Source: Limimaricola variabilis (GTDB lineage: Bacteria > Pseudomonadota > Alphaproteobacteria > Rhodobacterales > Rhodobacteraceae). Taken from it: a DNA stretch of 64,000 nucleotides. Positions 8,864-18,455 of the stretch are shown here, piece after piece. The stretch lies in assembly GCF_014195545.1 (NCBI RefSeq), contig NZ_JACIBX010000014.1, positions 17,400-81,399 of the forward strand, given 5' to 3'. The notes under the pieces are model-generated. The model did not search any database, was not told the origin of the DNA, and worked only from the letters and a program-made list of their open reading frames with translations. A program made the translations under genes and the position numbers. How positions within the stretch are numbered: the stretch's first letter is position 1; the number at the start of each line of letters is the position of its first letter.

Positions 8864-10057
8864 TTACTTCTCGGGGAAAAGGTTCGGCATCCATGCCGCT
8901 GCGAGTGTCGCCGGGAAATGCAGCCGCAGTGGGGAGCGTGGACCCTCGGATGCCAGAGCTTCCAGCTCGAGAAGCCGGGCCGTTACCTTCCGTGCCTGTC
9001 TGTCGCTGACCCCCAGCATGTCGGGAACCGCTCCCCGTTCGACCTCACCCTCCATCAGAATGGCCCGCAGGATCCGATCGCTGCCCTTGAGCACGACACC
9101 ACGCGCTTCCTGCTGCCGCGCCCAATCCACGATGCGCCCCCTCAGCTCGGTCGGTCGCATCAGGCCGGACATGAAGGAGACCTGGTCGATACAGCATTGT
9201 AGGAAGAACTGCGCAAATTCAGCGAGCCGGGCTTCCGAGAGCGCGCCGCGCCCATCTGCGCTGCCGGGACGTGTCGCATCGGCCGCCTCGAGGCGGGTCT
9301 TATAGTCTCCCACGTTGCGAGCGAGGCCCCGGGACGCTGACCAGAGGCCTTCCGATCTCACCGTGTCGCGCAACATGGCATGGGCGACCATTCGGGCGAC
9401 CCGTCCGTTCATGTCGGTGAACGGGTGGACCCAGACCAGCCGATGATGCGCGCAGGCGATCGCCAAGACGCTGCCCAGCCGGCCTTGCATGCGGTACATC
9501 CGGTGCATGTGAGCCAGCAACCGCGGCACCGCGCCGGGGCTGGGCGGCACGGGTCGGCCGACTCTTACGTAGCCTTCCCGGAACTGGCCAAGGACGACCG
9601 GCAGGAGCTTTCCTTCAGGATCCTTTTGCAGAAGCAGGTCTTCCGGCAGCCCTGTGCAGAAGCGCCGATGAAGCTCGCGCAGGCTTTCCGGATGCAGGGG
9701 ATGCTCCGTCAGCCCACCTTCATCGATCCACTTCTGGACCGCGATATGCGCGACGGCCTCGAGTTGCAGGTTCCGCTTTTCCCGGTCGGCGCTGAAGTCC
9801 TGCCGCAACGCCCGCTCGATATCGATCGGATGCGTGTCGTGCCCCTCGATCAGGTTCGAGTAGTAGCAGTTCATCGAGCGGACCAGCCCGCTCAACGGCG
9901 CACGGATCGCCGGGGGCAGGGCAGCGCTCAGCTCCGCGGAAACCGTCGCCAACTCGAGCGCGAGATCATTGAGAGCGGGCCGGTGTTTCGAAGCCTCCTC
10001 CGGGAGAAGCGGCTCCACCGCATAGATGGTTTCCTGATCGTCGCGCAGCTGTGTCAT
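8864..10057 (-). CDS. Class II Fic-domain protein
   Basis: A 397-residue protein (ATG at 10057; the frame also opens with a less likely TTG at 10078). Fic enzymes transfer AMP or another nucleotide group to target hydroxyls. The N-terminal helix carries SNLIEG at ~67-72, the autoinhibitory (S/T)xxxE(G/N) motif of class II Fic proteins. The core motif is HPFTDMNGR at ~211-219; the catalytic His, acidic residue, Asn and Arg are kept but the usual Gly of HPFxDGNGR is Met. A C-terminal winged-helix-like region (VERGAVPDMLGVSDRQARKVTARL) follows, as in many Fic proteins that may bind DNA. No FicA-type antitoxin is adjacent, as expected for an in-cis inhibited class. Confidence 0.9.
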   Translation of the reverse strand: MTQLRDDQETIYAVEPLLPEEASKHRPALNDLALELATVSAELSAALPPAIRAPLSGLVRSMNCYYSNLIEGHDTHPIDIERALRQDFSADREKRNLQLEAVAHIAVQKWIDEGGLTEHPLHPESLRELHRRFCTGLPEDLLLQKDPEGKLLPVVLGQFREGYVRVGRPVPPSPGAVPRLLAHMHRMYRMQGRLGSVLAIACAHHRLVWVHPFTDMNGRVARMVAHAMLRDTVRSEGLWSASRGLARNVGDYKTRLEAADATRPGSADGRGALSEARLAEFAQFFLQCCIDQVSFMSGLMRPTELRGRIVDWARQQEARGVVLKGSDRILRAILMEGEVERGAVPDMLGVSDRQARKVTARLLELEALASEGPRSPLRLHFPATLAAAWMPNLFPEK

Positions 10058-10185
10058 GATCAGGACATGAAGCCTCAAGGCCCCCCTTGGAGTTCCGCTT
10101 TCTCGCCCGCTAACACAGGAGTATAAAGGAAAGAATATCTATGTCTCGCAGTATATTACAAGACGTTCTACCGCGACACCATCAT

Positions 10186-10383
10186 TTAATGTTCCGCTTC
10201 TTGTTCCGGTTGGACGGCCGGAAAGGGCGTCATGGTTTGTAGACTGTCACCGGTGCGCGGCAGCCCACCCTTCTCCTTTGACGAAGCAGACTGCACTGCC
10301 GCTTCGCGTAACCTCGTCACCCCCATCTGTTTGCTGGTGAGCTTCAACGGATCGATGGTGAACTTGGGTAGGCGAGATGTCAT
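10186..10383 (-). CDS. Possible small hypothetical protein
   Basis: A 65-residue frame with protein-like composition at its start (KFTIDPLKLTSKQMGVTRLREAAVQSASS), predicted to form amphipathic helices. No clear ribosome-binding site precedes the ATG and no family is recognised. It lies upstream of, and in the same direction as, the Fic gene (gap ~130 bases). It could equally be chance. Confidence 0.3.
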   Translation of the reverse strand: MTSRLPKFTIDPLKLTSKQMGVTRLREAAVQSASSKEKGGLPRTGDSLQTMTPFPAVQPEQEAEH

Positions 10384-11086
10384 GGCGGCGACGGCGGGCG
10401 CGCCCCGCGTATCCGATCGGCCAATAGCCCTGCCGAGAGAAAGCGGGCGGGGCTTGCCGGAGCGAGGGTCACATGCAGCCGAGTGCGATAGACGGTCGTC
10501 GATCAGCGCCTTGATCTGTCAGGCACCCAAAGTTGGCACGCTCGCGCATAGAGCCACTGCCCACTTCTTCGTAGCCAAGTCGATCAGCACCCATCTGCCC
10601 AAGGTTCTCGTCGCCTTCGTCACCGGCTCCAGTTCTTGCAATTCGGCCCCTCTCGAAGATCGGTGGTGATTGCCAGTGTCGGACCTGATTGCATGCGGTG
10701 CGATCCCCGAAGGTCTGTGCAGGCCTGCGACACAGCACGATAGAGGCTACTGACCGGGATCTTCTCCACCCTTCCACGAACACTCGTGCCTCCTCTGAGT
10801 CAACGCCACGAAGACCGCGAACCTTGGCTTACGCGACGTCATGAACGCATTTCTTGCGCTACACAACCAAGGAGCAAACCCTAGCATACGCTGGTGTGGT
10901 TAAAAGGAAGTTTAGATTAAGCCCCTGACAAACAAGGATTATTCCGAAATTTTCCTGCTTTCTTGCCTGCAAAGTCTGTTAGAAGGTCAGGGCGGAAGGT
11001 GATGCGGGGCCGCGCAGGCAGCTGAAGGCTCGCGAGGTTCTGTCTTCACCAACACCGCCCTAGAAAAACGATACCTGAGGCAGATC
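10384..11086. other. Gene-poor stretch before the paralogous pair
   Basis: About 700 bases without a convincing gene. Frames on both strands have biased but unrecognisable translations. The last 150 bases become AT-richer and should contain the promoter of the gene at 11087. Confidence 0.4.
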
Positions 11087-11563
11087 ATGGCTAAACTGAA
11101 AATCACCAGCATGAGCGACCCGCGCCCCGAGGAAGAACTTCTGGAGATGGCTGAAACGGTACTGCATGCAGTCAACGGACGGGCAACCACGTGGACTCTG
11201 GATGCCAGCACGGTGCGCTGGATCGCCCTGAAAATGGAAAAGCGTCTGACAGACGGCGGCGTCACTAAGCGCAACCTGGTAGGCACAGTCATCAAGTATA
11301 CGCCTGGTGGCCCGGGCGGTGCTTATGCGCGAAAAGCCAGAAGCGTTGCCACCACATCCGTGACTTTGCAGCGTGTAACGGATGGATGGCGCCTGGCGGC
11401 TGCCGAGAAAGTCTCTCGACGCTCGGACAGCGGCGAAAAGCTGGACATCAGAATTTCGAAAGCTGCGCGGGCGGATATGCTTCGACGGACATTCGAGAAC
11501 ATCGCTGTGCATGCTGTCACGCGCAGAGCCAATCAGGAGCCACAGTTTGGCGAAGCAGCCTGA
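11087..11563 (+). CDS. Unknown protein, paralogue A of tandem pair
   Basis: A 158-residue soluble protein with no signal peptide. No family recognised. The middle (STVRWIALKMEKRLTDGGV, LVGTVIKYTPGG, VTLQRVTDGWRLAAAEKV) aligns by eye with the next gene, which has DSIAMLVRTIDLQLLNRGV, LEGTLVTYRPAT and FRRAVDGWVLSSVEQV at the same spacing. Both end with a charged strand and LTPEALAD/ISKAARAD. Shared pattern: long helix, G-T-x-(V/I)-x-Y-x-P strand, D-G-W turn. The protein is basic whereas its paralogue is acidic. The intergenic gap is 146 bases. Confidence 0.7.
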   Translation: MAKLKITSMSDPRPEEELLEMAETVLHAVNGRATTWTLDASTVRWIALKMEKRLTDGGVTKRNLVGTVIKYTPGGPGGAYARKARSVATTSVTLQRVTDGWRLAAAEKVSRRSDSGEKLDIRISKAARADMLRRTFENIAVHAVTRRANQEPQFGEAA

Positions 11564-11709
11564 GTTCCTGGTTCTCCCGCTGACACACTCTGCTTCAGCT
11601 GACCTTCGGCGATCCCATCACAGGGAAGCGCAGAGCTCGTGTCGGCAAAAATTTCACAATCCGGGTGGGGCCAGATGCCCTGTCCGTCCATCAACAATCC
11701 GAGGCAAGC

Positions 11710-12120
11710 ATGACTGAAGTCACCATCTCAAGCCAAGCCGAAACCTTCTGCCCCGATTTTGCTCGCCAACAGATCGAGGACGCGATCGATGCTGCCAGCT
11801 GGCCGGATGACAGCTGCCAGCAACACGTCAGTGGAGACAGCATTGCCATGCTGGTGCGGACGATCGACTTGCAGCTTCTCAATCGGGGCGTTCAGCCAAA
11901 CAATCTGGAAGGGACCCTCGTGACCTACCGACCGGCAACGCCCGAGCGAGAAACCGACGACGAATATTTCGGACTACGGTTCGACTTCCGGCGTGCGGTA
12001 GACGGATGGGTGTTGTCTTCCGTGGAGCAGGTGCAATGTGCCGGTGGCATGCCCATGCAGTGCGAGATCGACCTCACCCCGGAAGCCCTGGCTGACACGA
12101 CGCAAGGGCATGCCGCATAG
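11710..12120 (+). CDS. Unknown protein, paralogue B of tandem pair
   Basis: A 136-residue acidic protein; ATG 11710 is preferred to the frame's first ATG because GAGG stands at 11701-11704. It matches paralogue A (11087) through a helix, a G-T-(L/V)-(V/I)-x-Y-x-P strand and a D-G-W turn, so the two arose by duplication. The opposite predicted charges of A and B would suit partners, but this is inference. No membrane segment or catalytic motif is visible. Confidence 0.7.
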   Translation: MTEVTISSQAETFCPDFARQQIEDAIDAASWPDDSCQQHVSGDSIAMLVRTIDLQLLNRGVQPNNLEGTLVTYRPATPERETDDEYFGLRFDFRRAVDGWVLSSVEQVQCAGGMPMQCEIDLTPEALADTTQGHAA

Positions 12121-12460
12121 GCGTCTGGCAAAGATCGCGCGGTTCAGTGCCAGCTGCCCCAGGAGGCAAAGGCACCGCGAACACTCTGAAGGAGACCCGT
12201 GCTCTCGGACGAACTGCCTCACGACTATGCGGCGGGAATGCCGAGATAGACAGCGATAGGTTCCTTAGCCGGGACGTAGTTGTGCGGTTCATCGGGTGGG
12301 GACTAAGCCGCCCAGGATGTATCGCACAAGCGGAGCACCAGCGACCTAATCGTGCTGCTGCGGCCTGTATGGCGCGCAGCAGCAAGCAAGGCCGGCTCGA
12401 GAGGTGGCGTGTCGCGCAGCGGCCCCGGGCGCGGCTACCCCGGACGGCGGGGATCGAGCA
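12121..12460. other. Intergenic stretch
   Basis: No gene supported. It separates the tandem paralogues from the decayed ABC transporter on the other strand. Confidence 0.4.
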
Positions 12461-13193
12461 TCAGCGCACGCGACGCAGGAAGGACTTGGTGCGCGCATCC
12501 TGCGGGTCGTCGAAAATCTGCGACGGCGGGCCTTGCTCGACGATACGTCCGCCCTCCATGAAGATCACCCGGTGGGCGATTTCGCGGGCGAACTGCATCT
12601 CGTGGGTGACGATCAGCATGGTCTGATGCTGCTCGGCCACCCGCCGCATCAGGTCGAGCACCTCGCCCACCCACTCTGGGTCGAGCGCCGAGGTAGGCTC
12701 GTCGAACAGCATCAACTGCGCGTCGAGCGCCATCGCCCGGCCGATGCCCACGCGCTGCTGCTGCCCGCCCGAGAGCGCGGCGGGGTAACTGTCGGCCTTC
12801 TCCGAAAGCCCGATCTCGCTCAGGATCGTCGCCGCCCGGGCCTCGGCTTCCGCGCGCGGCTTCTTCTGCACCGTGACCAGGGCCTCGGTGATGTTCTCGC
12901 GCGCGGTCTTGTTGGCGAACAGCGCGTAGTTCTGGAACACGAAGGCGGTGCGGCGCCTGAGCGCGAGGATCTGCGCCTTGCTGGCCCTCGCGGCATCCAC
13001 CGTCAGGTCGCCCAGGCGGATCGTGCCGGCCTCGGGCCGGTCGAGGAAATTCAGGCAGCGCAGCCGCGTCGACTTGCCGGTGCCCGACGGGCCGATCACC
13101 ACGATCCGCTCGCCGGGTGCGATAGAAAGGTCGATACCGTTCAGCACCGGTCCCTGGCCGAAGCCCTTAGGTCAGTCCGGTGATCTCGATCAT
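12461..13193 (-). pseudogene. Polar amino-acid ABC transporter ATPase, frameshifted
   Basis: GlnQ/HisP-type ATPase: Walker A GPSGTGKST, signature LSGGQQQR, Walker B LMLFDEPTSALD, switch His in IVTHEM and the ending IFDDPQDARTKSFL typical of this family. The natural start is the ATG at 13193, reading MIEITGLT, but an extra base at 13169 creates TAA directly after it and shifts the frame before the first conserved strand. The rest (from a GTG at 13147) is intact, missing only ~15 residues, so residual translation is possible. The upstream permease is only a fragment, so the transporter is non-functional. Confidence 0.85.
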
Positions 13194-13305
13194 CGGGCGA
13201 AGGCCCGGTTGAGGCGGGTTTCGAGGCCGCGCTGCGCGAAAGACAGCGCCCCGAAGATGATCCAGTAGATCACCGCAACCACGAGGAACGCCTCGAAGTA
13301 GAGCG
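13190..13305 (-). pseudogene. Amino-acid ABC permease, C-terminal remnant
   Basis: The last ~38 codons of a HisM/GlnP-type permease: LYFEAFLVVAVIYWIIFGAL followed by AQRGLE and LNRAF, a standard C-terminus for this family. Its TGA overlaps the ATG of the ATPase (ATGA), the usual translational coupling. To the right, near 13305, the sequence changes abruptly to AT-rich DNA without coding content, marking a recombination or deletion junction. Confidence 0.8.
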
Positions 13306-13886
13306 CACAAGAATCCAGCAAAGATACAGCACTGGATGCTTCTTGGGCACGAATTCCGGCCGACCCGATTTATACCTTCGAACTTACCGCAGCTCTCCCC
13401 CCATTACTCAATAGTAAAGAAACATCGAACCAAAATAAGGAAACATTTTTACAGACCACCTCAATATCTGCAAAGATATTCCTTCGCTTTGCAAACAAGT
13501 TCCCCAAGCCGATGTCAGGCCCCCTCCCAAGCGCCGACCCACCAGCCCGGACGTCCAACGCCTCACCGACCGGGTTCAGGTGATGTAACCTGAATAGCTC
13601 ACACGGGACGGGACAGGATTGCTAGCCTCTGCGGGATGATACGCCCGACGTTGCCTTGAACTGCCTGTGCTCTCTTCGCGTGACCTTCACCCAGAAGATC
13701 TTAAACGTTAGATTAAGAACGCCTCGCATACATCTGACATGACAGCGGAATCTTGCCGGCCCTTGGATGGAGCGCTCACGCGTTCGGCCTTCGGCCTGTA
13801 TACTGCCGTCAGAACAGCCCGGACAACGGGTGACGATGTGAGCCATGGACGCCCTCCTGCTCTCATCCAGAGCAGTGAGACCGACC
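13306..13886. other. AT-richer region upstream of rep gene, candidate origin/control region
   Basis: No gene supported. Unlike most of the window, 13370-13500 is AT-rich. An inverted repeat TTCAGGT-6-ACCTGAA lies at 13575-13594. Because the next gene encodes a plasmid-type replication initiator, this stretch is a plausible site for replication control or for the Rep binding site; that is inference. Confidence 0.4.
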
Positions 13887-15479
13887 ATGGGACTGGTACG
13901 CAGATCTACTTCACCCAACCCGAATGCGTTCTACGGCGTGCAGAACCCTGCAAACTGCCGGCCGAAGCCGCGCCTGACACTGGTAAAGGCCAAGCCTCCT
14001 TGCGGCGTTGGCGGCCGTTCGTTCATCGACGAAATCTGGCTGCCAGATTACGTACGAAGCAGCGCCGAAGGCAAAGCGAACCTCAAGCTTCATCCGAAGG
14101 CAGAAGTTCGAAGCGATGATTATATCTGTATCAATCCGTCATTCCGATCTGGGCGCATGCACAACGCTTTGACGTTTGATATCGACTGCAACAACGGTGT
14201 CGCAGCTTTTCTGGAGCTCTTCGAGGATACGGGCATTCATTTCTCGATGCTCGTCGGAGAGCCGTTCACGGACGAGGATATCATGGCCGACCTTGAGCGG
14301 GGCGGGTATGGCCAGCACGGCCTGAAGAGGTTGCATGCGACGATTCTGCTCGAACGCGGGGTCCCTGAGTGCGACAGGCGCGCCTATTATCTGCTCAAGG
14401 TCATTTATCATAATATTTGTGAGCGATTGCGCCAGTATGGTGCGGCCGTCGATCCAGGCCAGAAAGTCAGCACCAAGAATCCGGAGAGTCCACGATGGGC
14501 CGTAATCTCCGGAACCCGGAAGAAAACCTCGCTCTATGAGTTGGCTGCGCTGCTCGAACTCGATGTCGAAGAGTATAAGAAGATGCCGCGGCAGTATCGC
14601 CAGGATCTTTCTTGGGCGAGACGGAGTGCTCAGGAAGATGCGGATGCGACCGGCCGCAATTGCGGTGCTTGGGAGGCCTGCCGCTGGATTGCATATCAGA
14701 GCTGGTCGAGCTTCCGCTCAGAGGAGCGCTTTATCGAGCACATGATCCTGGAGGTCAACGAGCACAATCAGCTCCACAATGCCCACAACCCGATGTCGGT
14801 CAGCGAATGCCAGTCGATCGCACGCTCGATCGCACGCTGGACTTGGAAGCATCAGCCAGACCCTGCCACTTACAAGAACCGAGGCGCTGCGCGCGAATAT
14901 ATGCACGCAGGCAACTCGCGAAAGCGGCGTCAGGCTATCGGTGCTCTCTATGCCAATTCAAAGCAGGTCGAGGCCAATGCGAAGAAGATCTCGGCTGCAC
15001 GGGAGTTCATGAAGTCCCAAGGCGAGGTGCCGACGAAGAAAGGGGTGGCTCGCCTTACCGAACTGAGTGTGAATACCGTGCGCGCTCACTGGGATGGACA
15101 TGCTTCCACCTCACGCGAGCGTCTCGACAGCCTCCGTCAAGGGGTGTGCGTTCGGCTGCCGTCCGACTCTCAGAGCGCTGCACAGAGGGCGAGGATGGGG
15201 GTCAAAATGGTGCACTCAGAGATTGGCCCTATCAAAAAATCCACCGAACACACCGGCGCCACCTATAAGAAGGGAGAGCAGCCGCACGGCGAGGAGCATA
15301 AGGAAACCCTCCCTGAAGGTACAGGTAACCTTATAAGGCTGGGCAACCGCATGCCCCATGCTGTGCGGGCGTCTCAAAGAAACGGGGGGCAGGTGATCCC
15401 CTTGAGCACGGGCATCTCCCCACCCAGGGACGCGGAGGGTAACGTCATCCGTCGGGATCATACGGATCCTCCTTTCTAG
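13887..15479 (+). CDS. Plasmid replication initiator, ColE2-type replicase
   Basis: A 530-residue protein (ATG 13887; an upstream ATG at 13845 in frame is less likely). The N-terminal half resembles the ColE2/ColE3 Rep replicase family: ALTFDIDCNN, near the start, followed by GLKRLHATILLERG, AYYLLKVIYHNICERLR and DPGQKVSTKNPES at the spacing of these primases. The section at ~300-350 (NPMSVSECQSIARSIARWTW) is a PriCT-1-like helix-rich domain. From ~400 an HTH-like segment appears (REFMKSQGEVPTKKGVARLTELSVNTVRAHW). ColE2 Rep synthesises its own primer at the origin. The C-terminal ~100 residues are low-complexity and unrecognised. Its presence suggests that at least part of this window is or was a plasmid. 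Confidence 0.75.
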   Translation: MGLVRRSTSPNPNAFYGVQNPANCRPKPRLTLVKAKPPCGVGGRSFIDEIWLPDYVRSSAEGKANLKLHPKAEVRSDDYICINPSFRSGRMHNALTFDIDCNNGVAAFLELFEDTGIHFSMLVGEPFTDEDIMADLERGGYGQHGLKRLHATILLERGVPECDRRAYYLLKVIYHNICERLRQYGAAVDPGQKVSTKNPESPRWAVISGTRKKTSLYELAALLELDVEEYKKMPRQYRQDLSWARRSAQEDADATGRNCGAWEACRWIAYQSWSSFRSEERFIEHMILEVNEHNQLHNAHNPMSVSECQSIARSIARWTWKHQPDPATYKNRGAAREYMHAGNSRKRRQAIGALYANSKQVEANAKKISAAREFMKSQGEVPTKKGVARLTELSVNTVRAHWDGHASTSRERLDSLRQGVCVRLPSDSQSAAQRARMGVKMVHSEIGPIKKSTEHTGATYKKGEQPHGEEHKETLPEGTGNLIRLGNRMPHAVRASQRNGGQVIPLSTGISPPRDAEGNVIRRDHTDPPF

Positions 15480-15566
15480 GGGTGTCTTGCTGATGAACTC
15501 CGCCATCGTGTTCGAAACCTAGGCTAAAATTCTCGCGGCAGCCGGCGGTGCAAAGCCTCCCTATGC

Positions 15567-16377
<811 letters not shown>

Positions 16378-16385
<8 letters not shown>

Positions 16386-17385
16386 GGGGATCACCTCGGC
16401 GATTGAGAAGCCACAGAAAGAAGGGTGCGCCAAGTGCGGCGGTCACGGCGCCCACCGGCACTTCGAGCGGCTGGAAGGCCAGCCGCACCAGCAAATCCGC
16501 GCCGGTCGTCATGGCCGCCCCCAGCAGGGCCGCCCCGATGAGTTGCGGCGCGGCCCGCGACCCGAACAGCAGGCGTGCGGCATGGGGGGCCAGCAGCCCG
16601 ACGAAACCGATCCCGCCGGCCACGCTGACCGCGCCCGCGGCGAGCGCGACGGCCAGGGCCAGGGCAGCCCCGCGCACGGCCGCCACGGGCAGGCCGGTGG
16701 CAAAGGCGCTGTCCGGATCGAGCCGCAGCTGGTCGAGCGGCCGCGCGAGAAGAATGAGCACCGGCAGCGAGAGGCCAAGCACGCTGCCGAGCAGCACCAC
16801 ATCGCGTCCCTGCGCGGCCTGCACCGAACCTGCCAGCCAGATCAGCGCCTGCGAGGCGCGGTAGACGGGTCCGACGATCAGCAGGAGCACGACGAGTGCC
16901 TTGGCCAGCGCGGCAAGCGCCACGCCGTAAAGCAGAAGGCGCAGCGGATCTGCGCGATGCCTGCCACCCAACAGCAGCACGAGAAGCGCGAAACCCGTGG
17001 CACCCAGCCCGGCGAAGGCGGGCTGCCAGGCCACCGGCACCGTCAGGTGGTTCGCGGCATCGGAGGAGATGGTCAGGAACAACAGCACCCCGACGGCGGC
17101 GCCATCGGTGATGCCCAGCACCGAGGGCGCGGCGAGCGGATTGCGGGTGGCGCGCTGCAACAGCGCGCCCGACAGCGCCAGCGCGGCCCCTGCGAGCGCC
17201 GCGAGTGCCACTCGGGGCAGGCGCAGCGTCCAGACGATGACCATGTCCATGCGCTCGCCCGTGCCCCAGAGCGCAGCGATGACCCGATCCGGACCGAGGA
17301 AACTGCTGCCGGTGCCGATCCCGGTCAGCAGAAGGGCCGACAGAAGCATGCCCAGTAAGCCGAGGCGTGCCGCGGTGACGTTCAT
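16378..17385 (-). CDS. FecCD-family iron-siderophore permease
   Basis: A 335-residue inner-membrane protein with about nine or ten hydrophobic segments. RLPRVALAALAGAALALSGALLQ followed by RNPLAAPSVLGITDGAA is the signature of the FecCD family, and GGIGFVGLLAPHAARL is the conserved cytoplasmic loop that contacts the ATPase. It overlaps the neighbouring permease by 4 bases (ATGA-type coupling) and the ATPase by 8. Partners form a heterodimer. Confidence 0.93.
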
Positions 17386-18356
17386 GCCGGGGCCCGCCGA
17401 TGGAGCAGTGCCAGCAGTAGGGGCACACCGGCCAGTGCGGTGACCGCCGAGAGCGGTGCCTCGCCCGGCCAGATCAGGTAACGCGCGAGAATATCGGCAG
17501 TGAGCGCCAGGGCGGCTCCCCAGAGTGCCGCGAGCGGCAGAAGCCGGGCATGTCCCGTGACCCGCATGGCGCGCGCCAGATGCGGCGCGCCGAGCCCGAT
17601 GAACGCCACCGGGCCCGCGACCGCGACAGCGGTCCCCGCAAGCAGGGCGGCCAGCCCCAGAATCGCGATCCGGGCCGTGACCACCGGCAGGCCGAGCGCC
17701 TGCGCCGTCTCGTCATCGGCGGCCAGAACGTCCAGCACGGAGGCATGGAACCACGCGATGCCGGCGGCGCCGATCATCACCGGAAGGGCGGGGTCGAGCG
17801 CTGCGATGGGGCGATCGGCAAAGCCGCCGGAAAGCCAGAACAGCAGATCTTCCATCGCCTTCTCGTCGAGTATGATGGCGACCTGCGTTCCGGCCGACAG
17901 CAGGGCCGCTACCGTGACGCCGGACAGCAGGAGGCGCAGAGGCCCCGCACTGCTTCGGCCACCGCCCGCAATTCCAAACAGTAGCGCCGTCGCGGTCAGA
18001 GCCCCGAACGCCGCGCAGAGGGTGAGAAGGCCGAGGTTGCCGACTTGCCAGACCGAGAGAGCGAGCACCACGGCAAAGCCCGCCCCGGCATTGACGCCGA
18101 TCAGCCCCGGCTCGGCCACGGGATTGCGGAGCGCTGCCTGTGTCAGCAGGCCCGCGACGCCGAGCGCGGCACCGACGCCAAGCGCCAGCGCCATGCGGGG
18201 CACGCGAAGCCCCCTAACGATCAACTCGGCTGCGTCTTGTCCTTCGCCCCAGAGGGCCTGCCAGACCGTCGCAGGCCCAGTCGGCCTCAGCCCGAGATGC
18301 AAGGACAAAACGGCTAAAGCCACGACGAGAAAAGACAGGGGCAGGACATGGCGCAT
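17382..18356 (-). CDS. FecCD-family iron-siderophore permease
   Basis: A 324-residue permease from ATG 18356 (a TTG 15 bases upstream is a weaker start). RGLRVPRMALALGVGAALGVAGLL followed by RNPVAEPGLIGVNAGAG and GPVAFIGLGAPHLARAM are FecCD hallmarks. First gene of the three-gene operon. Its promoter shares the ~100-base region with the divergent receptor gene; a TATAAT-like box occurs on the minus strand around 18393. Confidence 0.93.
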   Translation of the reverse strand: MRHVLPLSFLVVALAVLSLHLGLRPTGPATVWQALWGEGQDAAELIVRGLRVPRMALALGVGAALGVAGLLTQAALRNPVAEPGLIGVNAGAGFAVVLALSVWQVGNLGLLTLCAAFGALTATALLFGIAGGGRSSAGPLRLLLSGVTVAALLSAGTQVAIILDEKAMEDLLFWLSGGFADRPIAALDPALPVMIGAAGIAWFHASVLDVLAADDETAQALGLPVVTARIAILGLAALLAGTAVAVAGPVAFIGLGAPHLARAMRVTGHARLLPLAALWGAALALTADILARYLIWPGEAPLSAVTALAGVPLLLALLHRRAPA

Positions 18357-18455
18357 GACGCCTGCTCGCAAATCCGACAGGAACAGTCAATTATAGACTT
18401 GACTGAAATAGTAGGAATTGCGAGCCGAGGGAGAAATAGAACTCCGGAGACGATC
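18357..18455. promoter_or_regulatory. Divergent promoter region of the iron-uptake genes
   Basis: Ninety-nine bases between the permease operon and the receptor gene, AT-rich in the middle. It contains CTTGACT and a nearby TAGTAGGAATT on the plus strand, and TATAAT on the minus strand. Rhodobacterales iron genes are often controlled by an IscR/RirA-type site (the Iron-Rhodo-box); the sequence here is suggestive, but I could not verify the consensus from memory. Confidence 0.45.
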
